DNA of 64,000 nucleotides from Bradyrhizobium tropiciagri (GCF_018130505.1 NZ_JAFCKH010000002.1:496001-560000); one strand, 5' to 3'; shown: positions 17,122 through 25,287, counted from the first letter of the stretch. The notes: generated from the sequence alone by a model not told the origin. Translations and numbers: made by a program.

Positions 17122-18777
17122 TTAATTTCCCGTCATGCTCATTAACAGCCGTTCAAGTGTCTCCAGCCGGTCGGCCTCGCGCGGCGGCTTGTCCCAACGC
17201 AGCCGGCTGATGCGGGGAAAGCGCATCGCGACGCCGGATTTGTGCCGCGGCGAGCGCTGCAAGCCTTCGAACGCGACCTCCAGCACCAGGCCCTGGTCCG
17301 GCTCGTGCACGACGTGGCGTACCGGGCCGAATTTCTCGGTCGTGTTGCGGCGGACGAAGCGGTCGATCTGCAGCAGCTCCTCGTCGGTGAAGCCGAAATA
17401 GGCTTTTCCGACCGGCACCAGCTCATCGCCGCCATTCTCGCCACTCGTCCAGACGCCGAACGTATAGTCGGAGTAGTAGGACGAGCGCTTGCCGTGGCCG
17501 CGCTGCGCATACATCAGCACCGCGTCGATGATGTGCGGATCGCGCTTCCATTTCCACCACGGGCCCTTCGGCCGTCCCGGCAGATAGGGCGCATCGCGCC
17601 GCTTCAACATCACGCCTTCGACCGCGTCGGCATCGTCACCTGCGCCGGCGCTTTTCGGATCGGCGCGCGCTGCGGCGAGTTCGTCCCAGCTTGCGAACGG
17701 GACGGTCGGCGAGAGATCGATGCGCGGATCGTCCAGCTTCGCCACGAAGCGTTCGAGATGGGCGCGGCGCTCGGTGAACGGCAGCTCGCGCAGATCGGTC
17801 TCGTCGTCGCCGAGCAGATCGTAGGCGCGCAGATGGATCGGGAATTCCTTGATCAGCTTGGGCGAGACGACCTTGCGGTTGAGCCGCTGCTGCAGCACGT
17901 TGAAGGTCTGCACGCGGCCGTCGCGCAGCACCAGGAGTTCGCCGTCGATGGCGCCGGGCAGATGCAGCGACGGCGCGAGGTCCGGGAAGCTGCCGGTGAT
18001 GTCCTCGCCGGTGCGCGAATAGAGCCGCGCCTGGATGTGGCCGCGTTCGTCGCGGCCGGACACCGCCTGCACGCGGATGCCGTCCCATTTCCATTCGGCG
18101 CTGAAATCGGCGGCGTCGAGATTGGCGAAATCCGAATCCTCGATCGCATGCGCCAGCATCACCGGGCGGAACGGTGTCGGGTCGCGGTTGACCGGCTTGT
18201 CGCCGCGGCCTTCGAGCCAGGCGAACAGATCGAGATAGGGCGGCGACAGGCCCGGCCACATCAGCTCGATCTCATGCGGGTCCTTGTCGCCGAGCGCCGC
18301 CGCCGCGGTCTTCGCCAGCCGCGCCGAGATCCCGATCCGCATCGCGCCGGTGACCAGCTTCAGCAGCGCCCAGCGCCCGGTCTCGTCGAGCTCGTCCAGC
18401 CACCGCGCCAGTTGCGCCGGCAGTTCGGCCTTGCCGAGCGTGCGCAGCGTGGTGACGACGTCGGTGAGGGTCGGCGGGGGTGGGTTGTTGTGGCCGGGCA
18501 GCTCCGCCTTCGGCCACATCAGCGCGACCGTCTCCGAGAGATCGCCGACATAATCGTAGGAGTAGCCGAACAGTACCGGATCGGCGCGCTCGGTGATGAG
18601 GTCGCGGATCAAGCCGGGCTTGGCATGCTTGAACGACAGCGCGCCGGTCAGCGCCGCCAGCGCATAGCCACGGTCGGGATCCTCGGTGTCGCGGAAGTAG
18701 GCGACCAGCAGCTTGATCTTGTTGTTGCGGCCGGGTTCGTAGGCGAGGCGGTCGAGCAGCTCGGCGAAGCGGTTCAT
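17122..18777 (-). CDS. ATP-dependent DNA ligase (cisplatin/damage-response type, LPD system)
   Basis: The 551-residue enzyme joins DNA nicks using ATP. An N-terminal helical DNA-binding domain (about 1-190) is followed by the nucleotidyltransferase core, with adenylated lysine K230 in EWKWDGIR, then AIDGELLVLRDG, VEGVMLKRRDAPYLPGR (motif IV region), WWKWKRD (motif V) and an OB domain ending near SRLRWDKPPRE. The exonuclease gene overlaps it by ATGA at 18774-18777. In many proteobacteria this ligase is encoded with an MBL exonuclease, an Lhr-type helicase and the PdeM nuclease; here those last two are at 36.6-39.95 kb. Confidence 0.93.
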   Translation of the reverse strand: MNRFAELLDRLAYEPGRNNKIKLLVAYFRDTEDPDRGYALAALTGALSFKHAKPGLIRDLITERADPVLFGYSYDYVGDLSETVALMWPKAELPGHNNPPPPTLTDVVTTLRTLGKAELPAQLARWLDELDETGRWALLKLVTGAMRIGISARLAKTAAAALGDKDPHEIELMWPGLSPPYLDLFAWLEGRGDKPVNRDPTPFRPVMLAHAIEDSDFANLDAADFSAEWKWDGIRVQAVSGRDERGHIQARLYSRTGEDITGSFPDLAPSLHLPGAIDGELLVLRDGRVQTFNVLQQRLNRKVVSPKLIKEFPIHLRAYDLLGDDETDLRELPFTERRAHLERFVAKLDDPRIDLSPTVPFASWDELAAARADPKSAGAGDDADAVEGVMLKRRDAPYLPGRPKGPWWKWKRDPHIIDAVLMYAQRGHGKRSSYYSDYTFGVWTSGENGGDELVPVGKAYFGFTDEELLQIDRFVRRNTTEKFGPVRHVVHEPDQGLVLEVAFEGLQRSPRHKSGVAMRFPRISRLRWDKPPREADRLETLERLLMSMTGN

Positions 18778-19829
18778 GCAGTGGTCTCGCCGCCGTTGGC
18801 CTCGCCGGTCAGCGCCGCGGTCTCGCCTTCGTCCTCGTCACCATAACCGACCAGGTCGAGCGGTCGTGCAGCGAGGCCCTTCGTCTTGCACCAATGCACC
18901 AGCGCGTCTTCCTGGCCGTGGGTGACCCAGATCTCGCCGGCACCGGTGGCGGCGATCGTCGCCGTCAGCCCGTCCCAATCGGCATGATCCGAGATCACCA
19001 GAGGCAATTCGACGCCGCCCTGCCGGGCGCGGGCGCGCACCCGCATCCAGCCTGAGGCGAACGCGGTGACCGGATCGGGGAAACGCCGGGTCCAGACGTC
19101 CGAGGTCGCGCTCGGCGGCGCCAGCGTGATGGTGCCAGCGAGATCGGCTTTCTTCACGCCGCGCGCCGGCCTGAGCTCGCCGAGCGGGATGCCACGCTCC
19201 TGATAATAATAGGTGATCTTCTCCATCGCGCCGTGCAGATAGATCGGCGCGTCATAGCCGGCCTCGCGCAGCAGCGCGATCACACGCTGCGCCTTGCCGA
19301 GCGAGTAGGCGCCGACCAGATGCGCGCGCTCAGGAAACAGTTTTACCGAGGCCAGCAGCTTGCTCACTTCGCCCGCGGCATCGCCATGGCGGAACACCGG
19401 TAGCCCAAACGTCGCCTCGGTGATGAAGACGTCGCACGGCACCAGCTCGAACGGGGCGCAGGTCGGATCGCGTGCGTCCTTGTAGTCGCCGGAGGCGACG
19501 ATGCGCGTGTCCTTGCAGGTCACCGCGATCTGCGCCGATCCCAGCACGTGGCCGGCCGGATGGAAGCTCACGGTGACGTCGCCGAGCCTGATCTCCTCGC
19601 CGTAAGCTATGGCCTGCGTCGAGCCGGCGAAATCATCGCCATAGCGCAGCCGCATCATGTCGAGCGTCTCTTGCGTGGCGAGCACCGCGCCATGGCCGGG
19701 GCGGGCATGGTCGGAATGGCCGTGGGTGATCAGCGCCCGCTCGACCGGCCGCACCGGGTCGATATGAAAGCCGCCGGGCTTGCAGCAGAGGCCGGCCGGT
19801 ACGGGCATCAGGATGTCTTGCGGACGCAT
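18774..19829 (-). CDS. ligase-associated DNA exonuclease (MBL fold)
   Basis: The 351-residue metallo-beta-lactamase/beta-CASP-type nuclease starts at ATG 19829. The metal site is H36-G-H38-S-D40-H41 (LITHGHSDHARPGHG), with a further histidine in FHPAGHVLGSAQI and an SGDYKD motif. It belongs to the ligase-associated exonuclease family and presumably trims 3' ends before sealing. Its stop overlaps the ligase start, so the two are one operon with the nuclease first. The 36-residue upstream extension to 19937 is low-complexity and rejected. Confidence 0.92.
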   Translation of the reverse strand: MRPQDILMPVPAGLCCKPGGFHIDPVRPVERALITHGHSDHARPGHGAVLATQETLDMMRLRYGDDFAGSTQAIAYGEEIRLGDVTVSFHPAGHVLGSAQIAVTCKDTRIVASGDYKDARDPTCAPFELVPCDVFITEATFGLPVFRHGDAAGEVSKLLASVKLFPERAHLVGAYSLGKAQRVIALLREAGYDAPIYLHGAMEKITYYYQERGIPLGELRPARGVKKADLAGTITLAPPSATSDVWTRRFPDPVTAFASGWMRVRARARQGGVELPLVISDHADWDGLTATIAATGAGEIWVTHGQEDALVHWCKTKGLAARPLDLVGYGDEDEGETAALTGEANGGETTA

Positions 19830-19960
19830 TGTCCCAATATAGGCGCTCGATCCGCGATGTTTAGCCGTCATGCGCGGGCTTGACCCGCGCATCCATCTTC
19901 GGAAAGAGTTGCGGCTTTCATGGCCGAAGCCGGCCACGACAACCGGTTCCTTAAGAGAGA

Positions 19961-20881
19961 ATGCGCCTGTTCCTGTCCTCCGGCGATCTCGTCGCCGACC
20001 GCCGCTACGAATTCGCGCGCGACCTGCAATTGAAGGGTGATCTGCCGGCCGCTGCCGACCTGCTCGAACAGGCGATCGAGCTGGCCCCGAACTTCGCCTC
20101 GGCCTGGTTCACGCTCGGTGAGATCCGCCGCCAGCTCGGCCAGCCCGAGGCGGCGATCACGGCCTTTCGCGCCGCGCGCGAGGCCGATCCCGAGGACCGC
20201 CATGGCGCCGGCCTGCGCCTGATGCAGCTCGGCGCCGAGGCGGTGGCGGCGATGCCGCCGGCCTATGTGCAGACGCTGTTCGACCAATATGCGCCGCGCT
20301 TTGAGGCCGCGCTGGTCGGCGATCTCGGCTATCGCGGACCGGCGCTGCTGCTCAGGGCGGTGCTGTCGGTGTGTGCTGCCCCGAAGCAGCCGGCCTTCTT
20401 CAAGCGCGCGATCGATCTCGGTTGCGGCACCGGCCTCGCGGCCGGCGCCTTCGCCGAGCATGTCGACCGCTTTATCGGCATCGACCTGTCGCCGCGCATG
20501 ATCGAGAAGTCGCGCGCCACCGGGTTCTATGCCGAGCTCGAGACCGACGACATGCTGAGCGGCATGACGACCAAGCCCGACGCCAGTGCCGAGCTGATCC
20601 TCGCCGCTGATGCGATGGTGTATGTCGCCGATCTCGCGCCGGTGCTGCGTGAAGCGAAGCGCGTGCTGGTGGCCGGTGGCGTGTTTGCCTTCACGGCCGA
20701 GACCCATGATGGCGAGGACGTCATCGTCGGCGGCGGGCTGCGCTACGCCCATAGCGCGCCGTATGTGCGGGCGGCTGTCGCTGCGGCGGGGCTGACGCTG
20801 GCTTTGCTCGAAGATCTTTCGGCGCGCAATGAAGACAATATCCCTGCGCCGGGTCTTGTCGTCGTCGCAGTCAAGCCGTGA
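19961..20881 (+). CDS. TPR-containing class I SAM methyltransferase
   Basis: The 306-residue protein has an N-terminal TPR-like part (residues about 12-85, GDLPAAADLLEQAIELAPNF, AWFTLGEIRRQLGQPEAAIT) and a C-terminal methyltransferase. The SAM motif I is IDLGCGTGLAAG (about residues 150-160), followed by FIGIDLSPRMIEKSR. The substrate is unknown. It is divergent from the exonuclease, and the 14-kb element begins 125 bases beyond its stop without touching it. Confidence 0.85.
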   Translation: MRLFLSSGDLVADRRYEFARDLQLKGDLPAAADLLEQAIELAPNFASAWFTLGEIRRQLGQPEAAITAFRAAREADPEDRHGAGLRLMQLGAEAVAAMPPAYVQTLFDQYAPRFEAALVGDLGYRGPALLLRAVLSVCAAPKQPAFFKRAIDLGCGTGLAAGAFAEHVDRFIGIDLSPRMIEKSRATGFYAELETDDMLSGMTTKPDASAELILAADAMVYVADLAPVLREAKRVLVAGGVFAFTAETHDGEDVIVGGGLRYAHSAPYVRAAVAAAGLTLALLEDLSARNEDNIPAPGLVVVAVKP

Positions 20882-20887
20882 CGCTCT

Positions 20888-21019
20888 CATCCTCTCCCCT
20901 TGTGGGAGAGGGTGGCTTCGATGCGGAAGCATCGAAGCCGGGTGAGGGGTATCGCTCCGCGGATACAGACCCCTCATCCGTCGCGGACCGCGTCCGCGCC
21001 ACCTTCTCCCACAAGGGGA
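20888..21019. repeat. dispersed palindrome interrupted by the integrated element
   Basis: The left arm cctctccccttgtgggagag and following gggtggc pair with gccacc plus ttctcccacaaggggaat at the right; the arm's last bases (gagaagg) are found at 35018-35024 on the other side of the element. The centre has nested dyads (cttcgatgcggaagcatcgaag; gcggaccgcgtccgc). The element therefore sits in one arm of the repeat. Confidence 0.75.
21006..21019. other. attL of the 14-kb element
   Basis: CTCCCACAAGGGGA is repeated exactly at 35006-35019. Left of it the sequence is the chromosomal palindrome; right of it is the integrase leader. It lies 150 bases ahead of the integrase start. Confidence 0.8.
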
Positions 21020-21168
21020 ATATTTGTCCCTCACAGAGCCTCGTGCTATACCTCGATCCATCAGTAACCCCTTATAAATCCTAGAGAATACCTCATTTCG
21101 CATCATAGAGCCTCATAGAGGGATATCTACACTCTAGGGACATTCTAAGGGACACCGAGGGATACGAT
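21020..21168 (+). promoter_or_regulatory. integrase leader with short repeats (possible arm sites)
   Basis: AGAGCCTC occurs at 21035-21042 and 21107-21114. Near the gene the sequence repeats as ctctagggacattctaaggga, and CATAGAG occurs twice within 21104-21120. Such clustered short repeats between attL and an integrase gene are where integrase arm sites or autoregulatory operators are expected. They are relatively AT-rich. Confidence 0.35.
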
Positions 21169-22371
21169 ATGGCTCGAAGCCGCTACTCCAACAGTCTAAA
21201 GAACCGAACAAACCGCCTCAAGCTGCCGATCAAAAAGAAGCCGTACAAGCTGCTGATCGCGCCGCAGATTTTCCTTTGCTATCGACGCAACGAAGGCCCG
21301 GGCACGTGGAGCGTCGAAGCCGGATGGTTGAAGCGCTTCGCGCTCGCCGATGATTATGAGGCCGCCAACAACGGCAGCGTGATGACCTTCTATCAGGCGC
21401 AGCAACGCGCGCTGAAGCTGGCGCGCGGCAGCGAAGGCGACAGCGACAAGCCCGTGACGGTTGACGAAGCGCTCACCGCATATGAGACCGATCTGGGGGC
21501 ACGCGGCGGTGCCAAGTACAACGCAACATCGGTTCGCAACCACCTTGACGCGGCCATGTTGTCGAAAGTGGTGATGCTGCTCACCGAGCAGGAGCTGTTG
21601 AGCTGGCGCAATGGGCTTGTCACTAAAGGCCTGAAGCTGTCGAGCGCGAACCGCATCGGAAAATCGTTCAAGGCCGCGCTGGCGTTGGCAGCCAAGCGCG
21701 ACAAGCGGATTACGAACGGCGGCGCATGGAAAAATGGCCTCAAGCCGCTGAAGGCCAAGGGCGGCAGCAACCCGCCGCGCGATAACTACTACCTGCCGGA
21801 TGCCGGCATCCGCGACATCGTCGCCGAATGCTATGTCGAGGGCGACGATTTCGGCGCTGCGATCGACGTTCTCGCGGTGACGGGCACGCGCGAAAGTCAG
21901 GCGCTGAAGATTTACCCTCACGACCTCCGCGACGACAATGAAAACGAGCCGCGCCTGATGGTCTGGTGCTCGAATAAGGGCGCGGTGGATCGCGACCCCG
22001 AGCAGCGTTCGGTTCCGATCACGCCGAAGCTGGCCGCGATGCTCCGAAAGCGCGCGGATGCACGCGGAGCGAAGCGCCCGCTGTTCGACCGCATCTGGAA
22101 TATGTCGGCGCGGTTCCGCGTCGTGCTCAAGCGGCTGGAACTCGACCTGACGCTAACACCCTACACGATGCGGCATTCATCGATCATCCGGCAGATACTC
22201 GCCAACGTGCCGGTGCGCGTCATCGCCTTCAATCACGACACCTCCGTGCAGGAGATCGAGCGCACCTATGGCCGCTATCTCGGCGATGCCTCGAACGACC
22301 TTACCCGCAAGGGATTGCTGGCCGACACCGAGCCGCAAAAGCTGGACAACGTGGTCCGGCTGGCGCGATAA
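21169..22371 (+). CDS. tyrosine-type site-specific integrase
   Basis: The 400-residue recombinase has a basic N-terminus (arm-binding, about 1-60), a core-binding helical region (about 95-190) and the catalytic domain. Visible active-site residues are R241 (VTGTRESQALK), R335 in Y332-T-M-R335-H, H356 (FNHDTSVQ) and the nucleophile Y367 (IERTYGRYL). The usual first histidine of HxxR is Y332, a tolerated variant. It lies next to attL and reads inward, as expected for the enzyme that integrated this element. Start ATG 21169; a GC-rich hairpin follows the stop. Confidence 0.92.
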   Translation: MARSRYSNSLKNRTNRLKLPIKKKPYKLLIAPQIFLCYRRNEGPGTWSVEAGWLKRFALADDYEAANNGSVMTFYQAQQRALKLARGSEGDSDKPVTVDEALTAYETDLGARGGAKYNATSVRNHLDAAMLSKVVMLLTEQELLSWRNGLVTKGLKLSSANRIGKSFKAALALAAKRDKRITNGGAWKNGLKPLKAKGGSNPPRDNYYLPDAGIRDIVAECYVEGDDFGAAIDVLAVTGTRESQALKIYPHDLRDDNENEPRLMVWCSNKGAVDRDPEQRSVPITPKLAAMLRKRADARGAKRPLFDRIWNMSARFRVVLKRLELDLTLTPYTMRHSSIIRQILANVPVRVIAFNHDTSVQEIERTYGRYLGDASNDLTRKGLLADTEPQKLDNVVRLAR

Positions 22372-22377
22372 AAGCGA

Positions 22378-22412
22378 CCGGGCCGAAAGGCGCTCGCAAC
22401 GCCCCGGCCCGG
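22378..22412 (+). terminator. GC-rich hairpin after the integrase
   Basis: CCGGGCC (22378-22384) pairs with GGCCCGG (22406-22412) and inner GGCG with CGCC, leaving a 7-base loop. There is no T-run, so it may be a weak terminator or an RNA-stabilising end between the integrase and the next gene. Confidence 0.4.
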
Positions 22413-22438
22413 ACTGACCAACCCAGTGAGATGTGCAC

Positions 22439-22909
22439 ATGGGCAAGGCTAAGCGTGACGGTAGCACGCCCGAGAAGCCAACCGCTATCGGGAGGTTAGC
22501 GGCGACGCCGGCGCAGCGCGCCGCCTTCCAGAAGGTGGTGGCTGAAAAGTTTGAGCGGGCCGCTCAACTAGATCGGGCACGCGCAAACATCGACCGCGCC
22601 ATTGCCGTCCGCGACGGTTTGATAGAACCGCCGTGGGCAGAGCCGCGCGGCGGCCCCGAAGCGGAAATTCAGACCGCCACCAAGCGGAAGGCCAAACCCA
22701 AACCCGAGAAGGAGCGGAAGTCGTATTGGGACGACGCGGTGACGCGTGTCTTGAAAGAGAAATTCCCCAACAATGACGCCAACACCTTCCGCCCCGGGGT
22801 CGTTCGGAAATTGGTTCAGGACGCGCTTGCCGACGAGGTCAAGCAGTCTGGTCGCCGGGAGCCAGGCCGAGGCTTGATTTTGCGCAAAACCGGTCACTGG
22901 AAAACTTGA
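22439..22909 (+). CDS. unknown basic protein of the element
   Basis: The 156-residue protein (from ATG 22439; GTG 22433 is in frame) is charged, with a helical middle (TPAQRAAFQKVVAEKFERAA), a lysine-rich linker (ATKRKAKPKPEKERK) and a C-terminal part ending GRGLILRKTGHWKT. The composition suggests nucleic-acid contact, but no domain is recognised. It sits between the integrase and the AlpA-like gene on the same strand. Confidence 0.6.
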   Translation: MGKAKRDGSTPEKPTAIGRLAATPAQRAAFQKVVAEKFERAAQLDRARANIDRAIAVRDGLIEPPWAEPRGGPEAEIQTATKRKAKPKPEKERKSYWDDAVTRVLKEKFPNNDANTFRPGVVRKLVQDALADEVKQSGRREPGRGLILRKTGHWKT

Positions 22910-22918
22910 CCATAGGAA

Positions 22919-22957
22919 AGATTGCACGTGTGCAACACCACCGCACAGGTGCAATCT
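22919..22957 (+). promoter_or_regulatory. 15-bp inverted repeat upstream of the AlpA-like gene
   Basis: AGATTGCACGTGTGC (22919-22933) and GCACAGGTGCAATCT (22943-22957) are inverted copies with one mismatch and a 9-base loop. This could be an operator for a dimeric regulator or, in RNA, a strong stem-loop or attenuator. No T-run follows. Confidence 0.6.
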
Positions 22958-22991
22958 CTGCGCTGGCATTTTGACGACGTGGCCGCATCAT

Positions 22992-23014
22992 CCTCCTCAT
23001 CATCACTGAGGAGG
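22992..23014 (+). promoter_or_regulatory. hairpin hiding the ribosome binding site of the AlpA-like gene
   Basis: CCTCCTCA (22992-22999) is the exact complement of TGAGGAGG (23007-23014), which is the Shine-Dalgarno sequence 5 bases before ATG 23020. The loop is 7 bases. Folded mRNA would block ribosome entry, so translation may depend on unfolding or on a partner RNA or protein. Confidence 0.55.
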
Positions 23015-23019
23015 CAGAT

Positions 23020-23280
23020 ATGGCGAACAAGACGAAGGCGGAAAGGGCAGCGGAGTTGCAGGCTGCGGGCATTCCGCAGAAGGCTTTTACGATCCCGCAG
23101 TTCTGCGCGCGGCACGCGATTTCCGAAGGGCTGTATCAGAAGCTACGCGACCAAGACCCTCCGCTTACGCCACGCGAGACCCGCCTTCTCGACCGCGTCA
23201 TCATCACCGAGGAGGCGGAAACCGATTGGCGGCGCGAGCGCGAGGCCGCGAGCGTCAGGCGACAGGTCGCTGCCGAATAG
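23020..23280 (+). CDS. AlpA/excisionase-like HTH protein
   Basis: The 86-residue protein has a central MerR-type helix-turn-helix: AFTIPQFCARHAISEGLYQKL at about residues 22-42, then a wing-like TPRETRLLDRVIITEEAETDW. This order (IPQFC..H.IS..YYKLR...R....RV.I..EA..DW) matches AlpA/HTH_17-type regulators and excisionases of prophages and satellites. It has a perfect GAGGAGG ribosome site buried in a hairpin. It is likely a regulator of integration/excision or of the downstream replication gene; the exact role is inferred. Confidence 0.65.
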   Translation: MANKTKAERAAELQAAGIPQKAFTIPQFCARHAISEGLYQKLRDQDPPLTPRETRLLDRVIITEEAETDWRREREAASVRRQVAAE

Positions 23281-23402
23281 AACTGCCGGGCGCTGCCAGC
23301 AGCAGCGCACCGGCCAAATGTAAGGGCATTCAACCCGCCCTCCATATGCGCCAGCGCGCGCGACACCGCAAGCCCGGCCTTTCACATCTGAAAGGCCACG
23401 AT

Positions 23403-24299
23403 ATGCCCGCCGACAAAGCCAGACCCGTTGCCGCCCACGAAGGACCTCCGCGCGACGTGACAACCTTTAAACTCCGCGACGAATGGGTGCGGCTCGCAGC
23501 GGTGCAGGAGTTGTCACCGATACTGCGTGTCGTTGGCATGAGGCTGGCCCATTTCCGCAACGGTGAAACCGGGCAACTGAACCCGTCCTACGCGACGCTC
23601 GCGAAGGAGTGTGGCACCACGGAACGGACAGCGCAGAAAGCCGTCGCCGCGTTTCGGAGGATTGGAATGATAGCAGACACGCGAAATCCCGGCGGACACC
23701 ACGACGCCACCAACGATTTCGTCCTGATCATACCCTATCGACGGGTGTCCAAACGGACACCCGTAAAGTCAAAGTCACGGGTGTCCAAGCAAACACCCGT
23801 AGAAGCGCGGACGGGTGTCCATGCAGGTGGCGAACGGGTGTCCGGATCGGTCGTTGACGGGTGTCCACCCGTGCACCCAAATAGCGTAAGGAATAGCGTA
23901 ACGAATAGCGTGCTCGCCGCTCACGGCGAGCGCACCGCCGATGCCGATACAGACAGCGCACCTATCAGCAGCGCAGAAGCTGTCGATGACGCACCACTGA
24001 ACCAGCGCGCTGTCGCGCTGGTCGATAATGTCGCAACACGCCAGCAACTACCTTCCGCAACCTCAATAGGTACTGACGCAAACGACGCGAGCGCTGCGCC
24101 CGCCGCCGTGCACGACCTCGCGAGGGAGGTCCTTGGCGCGGACAATGCCGACGCCCTGCTGTCCGATCTTCTGCGCGCATACGACGGCGATCCTGAGGAA
24201 GTAGAAACCGCACTGCTCGCCGCCAAACTGGATTTCGACCCGGTTGGGTACATCGAGGACGACATCGCGAGGCAGGCGCGCTGGAGCGGCGGGCAATGA
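23403..24299 (+). CDS. winged-helix replication-initiator-like protein (lambda O-like layout)
   Basis: The 298-residue product starts at ATG 23403. Residues about 20-110 form a winged-helix domain (PILRVVGMRLAHFRNGETGQ, YATLAKECGTTERTAQKAVA, FRRIGMIADTRN) like those of phage replication proteins and other MarR-like DNA-binding proteins. The middle (about 113-165) is polar and encoded by iteron-like repeats. The C-terminus (about 245-298) is acidic/helical, a possible partner-binding region. A DNA-binding N-domain, an origin inside the gene and a C-domain for helicase contacts is the lambda O plan. Known: that plan. Inferred: its use here. A plain transcriptional regulator is the alternative. 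Confidence 0.6.
   Translation: MPADKARPVAAHEGPPRDVTTFKLRDEWVRLAAVQELSPILRVVGMRLAHFRNGETGQLNPSYATLAKECGTTERTAQKAVAAFRRIGMIADTRNPGGHHDATNDFVLIIPYRRVSKRTPVKSKSRVSKQTPVEARTGVHAGGERVSGSVVDGCPPVHPNSVRNSVTNSVLAAHGERTADADTDSAPISSAEAVDDAPLNQRAVALVDNVATRQQLPSATSIGTDANDASAAPAAVHDLAREVLGADNADALLSDLLRAYDGDPEEVETALLAAKLDFDPVGYIEDDIARQARWSGGQ
23741..23866 (+). repeat. iterons: five ACGGGTGTCC direct repeats plus an inverted copy
   Basis: Exact ACGGGTGTCC occurs at 23741, 23777, 23811, 23834 and 23857 (spacings 36, 34, 23, 23). An exact inverted copy GGACACCCGT is at 23755-23764 and a partial one, ACACCCGT, at 23793-23800. All lie inside the initiator-like gene and encode its variable middle. This looks like an initiator-binding array. 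Confidence 0.85.
23880..23911 (+). repeat. 12-bp tandem repeat beside the iterons (possible unwinding element)
   Basis: AATAGCGTAAGG, AATAGCGTAACG and AATAGCGT follow one another directly 13 bases after the last iteron. It is more AT-rich than its surroundings. Iterons followed by an AT-richer tandem repeat is a common origin layout. Confidence 0.7.
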
Positions 24300-24320
24300 C
24301 AAGCAGAGGAGCGAGAGAGC

Positions 24321-24506
24321 ATGCCGACACCCTACAGCCGCGCGACCAGCCCCAAGGCCCGCGCCGACAAGCGGCAGCGCGTGTCCCATGCGTCAAAGCG
24401 AGGTCGCCGGGCAAGAGAGTGCGGCCAAAGCAAACGCGCGTCAGCGGGCCGCGCTGTGGCTTGCAGACGTGGTTCTTATCATTCACGGCAGGAAGCGTTT
24501 GTATGA
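24321..24506 (+). CDS. small basic protein of the element (uncertain frame)
   Basis: The 61-residue ORF has a strong ribosome site (GAGGAGCGAGAGAGC before ATG 24321) and ends in an ATGA overlap with the next gene, like its neighbours. Its sequence is very basic (RADKRQRVSHASKRGRRARE). An alternative frame, 24388-24510, encodes a better-looking 40-residue helical peptide (MRQSEVAGQESAAKANARQR, LADVVLIIHGRKRLYE) but lacks a ribosome site. Only one is likely to be real. Confidence 0.35.
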   Translation: MPTPYSRATSPKARADKRQRVSHASKRGRRARECGQSKRASAGRAVACRRGSYHSRQEAFV

Positions 24507-24889
24507 ATAGGCACCAGCGCCGCTCCGATCTGCGCGCCTTCAGGCGCGCGACAACAGCACTGCGGACCTATCTCGTCTCGCCTGATGATGCCGCCCTCGA
24601 CGAGGTGCCCTTGCTGCGACAGGCTTCGCAAAGCTGGGTCGATGGTCTCGCGGAACGGGCGCGGCACTGCATCATCTGCGCGTCATGGGTCGTGGACCGG
24701 GAGCACGTCGGTGCGCTGCTCTTGAGCACTCCGGACATACCCCGGCCGAGCACCGTTGGCACCTGCGCGATCTGCAAGCCCTGCTGGAATGCCAATCTGC
24801 CTGTCGATGCGCTGGAGCGCGCCTGTGCGAACGTGCTGAGGCCGGTCGTGCCAGGCGGGGCATTCGAGCCGTTGGACCCGGCAACATGA
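24503..24889 (+). CDS. cysteine-cluster protein of the element, unknown
   Basis: From ATG 24503 the product is 128 residues. Its first half is helical and basic (MNRHQRRSDLRAFRRATTAL). Its second half has HCIICASW and GTCAICKPCW, five cysteines plus a histidine spaced as in a zinc-binding domain. It overlaps the next gene by ATGA (24886-24889), showing tight coupling. A zinc-dependent nucleic-acid or protein-contact role is plausible; no family is recognised. Confidence 0.6.
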   Translation: MNRHQRRSDLRAFRRATTALRTYLVSPDDAALDEVPLLRQASQSWVDGLAERARHCIICASWVVDREHVGALLLSTPDIPRPSTVGTCAICKPCWNANLPVDALERACANVLRPVVPGGAFEPLDPAT

Positions 24890-25224
24890 AGCCGCTTCGA
24901 ACCAGCGACCTCCCGCATGCGGTCCCGGTCGGTCGGGATCATGGCCGGACCCCAGCCGTGCAGCTAGCGCTGGATGAGCGCGACCGGCTGCTGATCGCGG
25001 CGGCGGGGTTCTACCCCGGCCACTCAGGTCGTGAGATCGCGCGGCAGTTCCGGGTCAGATTGTCGAGGTACCGCAACGGTCGTTGGCGTCGAGATCGCAC
25101 CGAGTTGACTTGCCCGCTGCAGTACCGGGGCACGCTGACGCAGGTGCTGTGGATGATCCTCAAAACGAGGGATGCGATACCGGGCGACCGGACGATCAGA
25201 TCGGCGCTCCGTGATCTACCGTGA
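24886..25224 (+). CDS. putative HTH protein of the element
   Basis: The 112-residue product starts in the ATGA overlap with the preceding gene. LDERDRLLIAAAGFYPGHSG, then REIARQFRVRLSRYRNGRWR could be a helix-turn-helix (residues about 46-70) followed by a basic stretch; the C-terminal half is amphipathic. It is probably part of the same transcript as the initiator-like gene. Function unknown. Confidence 0.55.
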   Translation: MKPLRTSDLPHAVPVGRDHGRTPAVQLALDERDRLLIAAAGFYPGHSGREIARQFRVRLSRYRNGRWRRDRTELTCPLQYRGTLTQVLWMILKTRDAIPGDRTIRSALRDLP

Positions 25225-25287
25225 GCCGGGCTACTCGTTGCCCACGCGAGGTGATCCGCTTCATCAATCATCGCGATGGAGGCGACC

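Noticed and set aside
22922-23323. 133-residue plus-strand ORF over the AlpA-like gene
   Set aside because: It starts inside the inverted repeat and is serine/arginine-rich out of frame with the HTH protein, which has the perfect ribosome site.
23741-23866. CRISPR array
   Set aside because: The repeats are only 10 bp, spacing is irregular (36, 34, 23, 23), they lie in a coding frame and no cas gene is present.
23728-24047. Minus-strand ORFs across the iterons
   Set aside because: They are repeat-derived shadows (recurring DTRxRPI/WTPV units) with no start signals; the plus-strand winged-helix gene explains the region.
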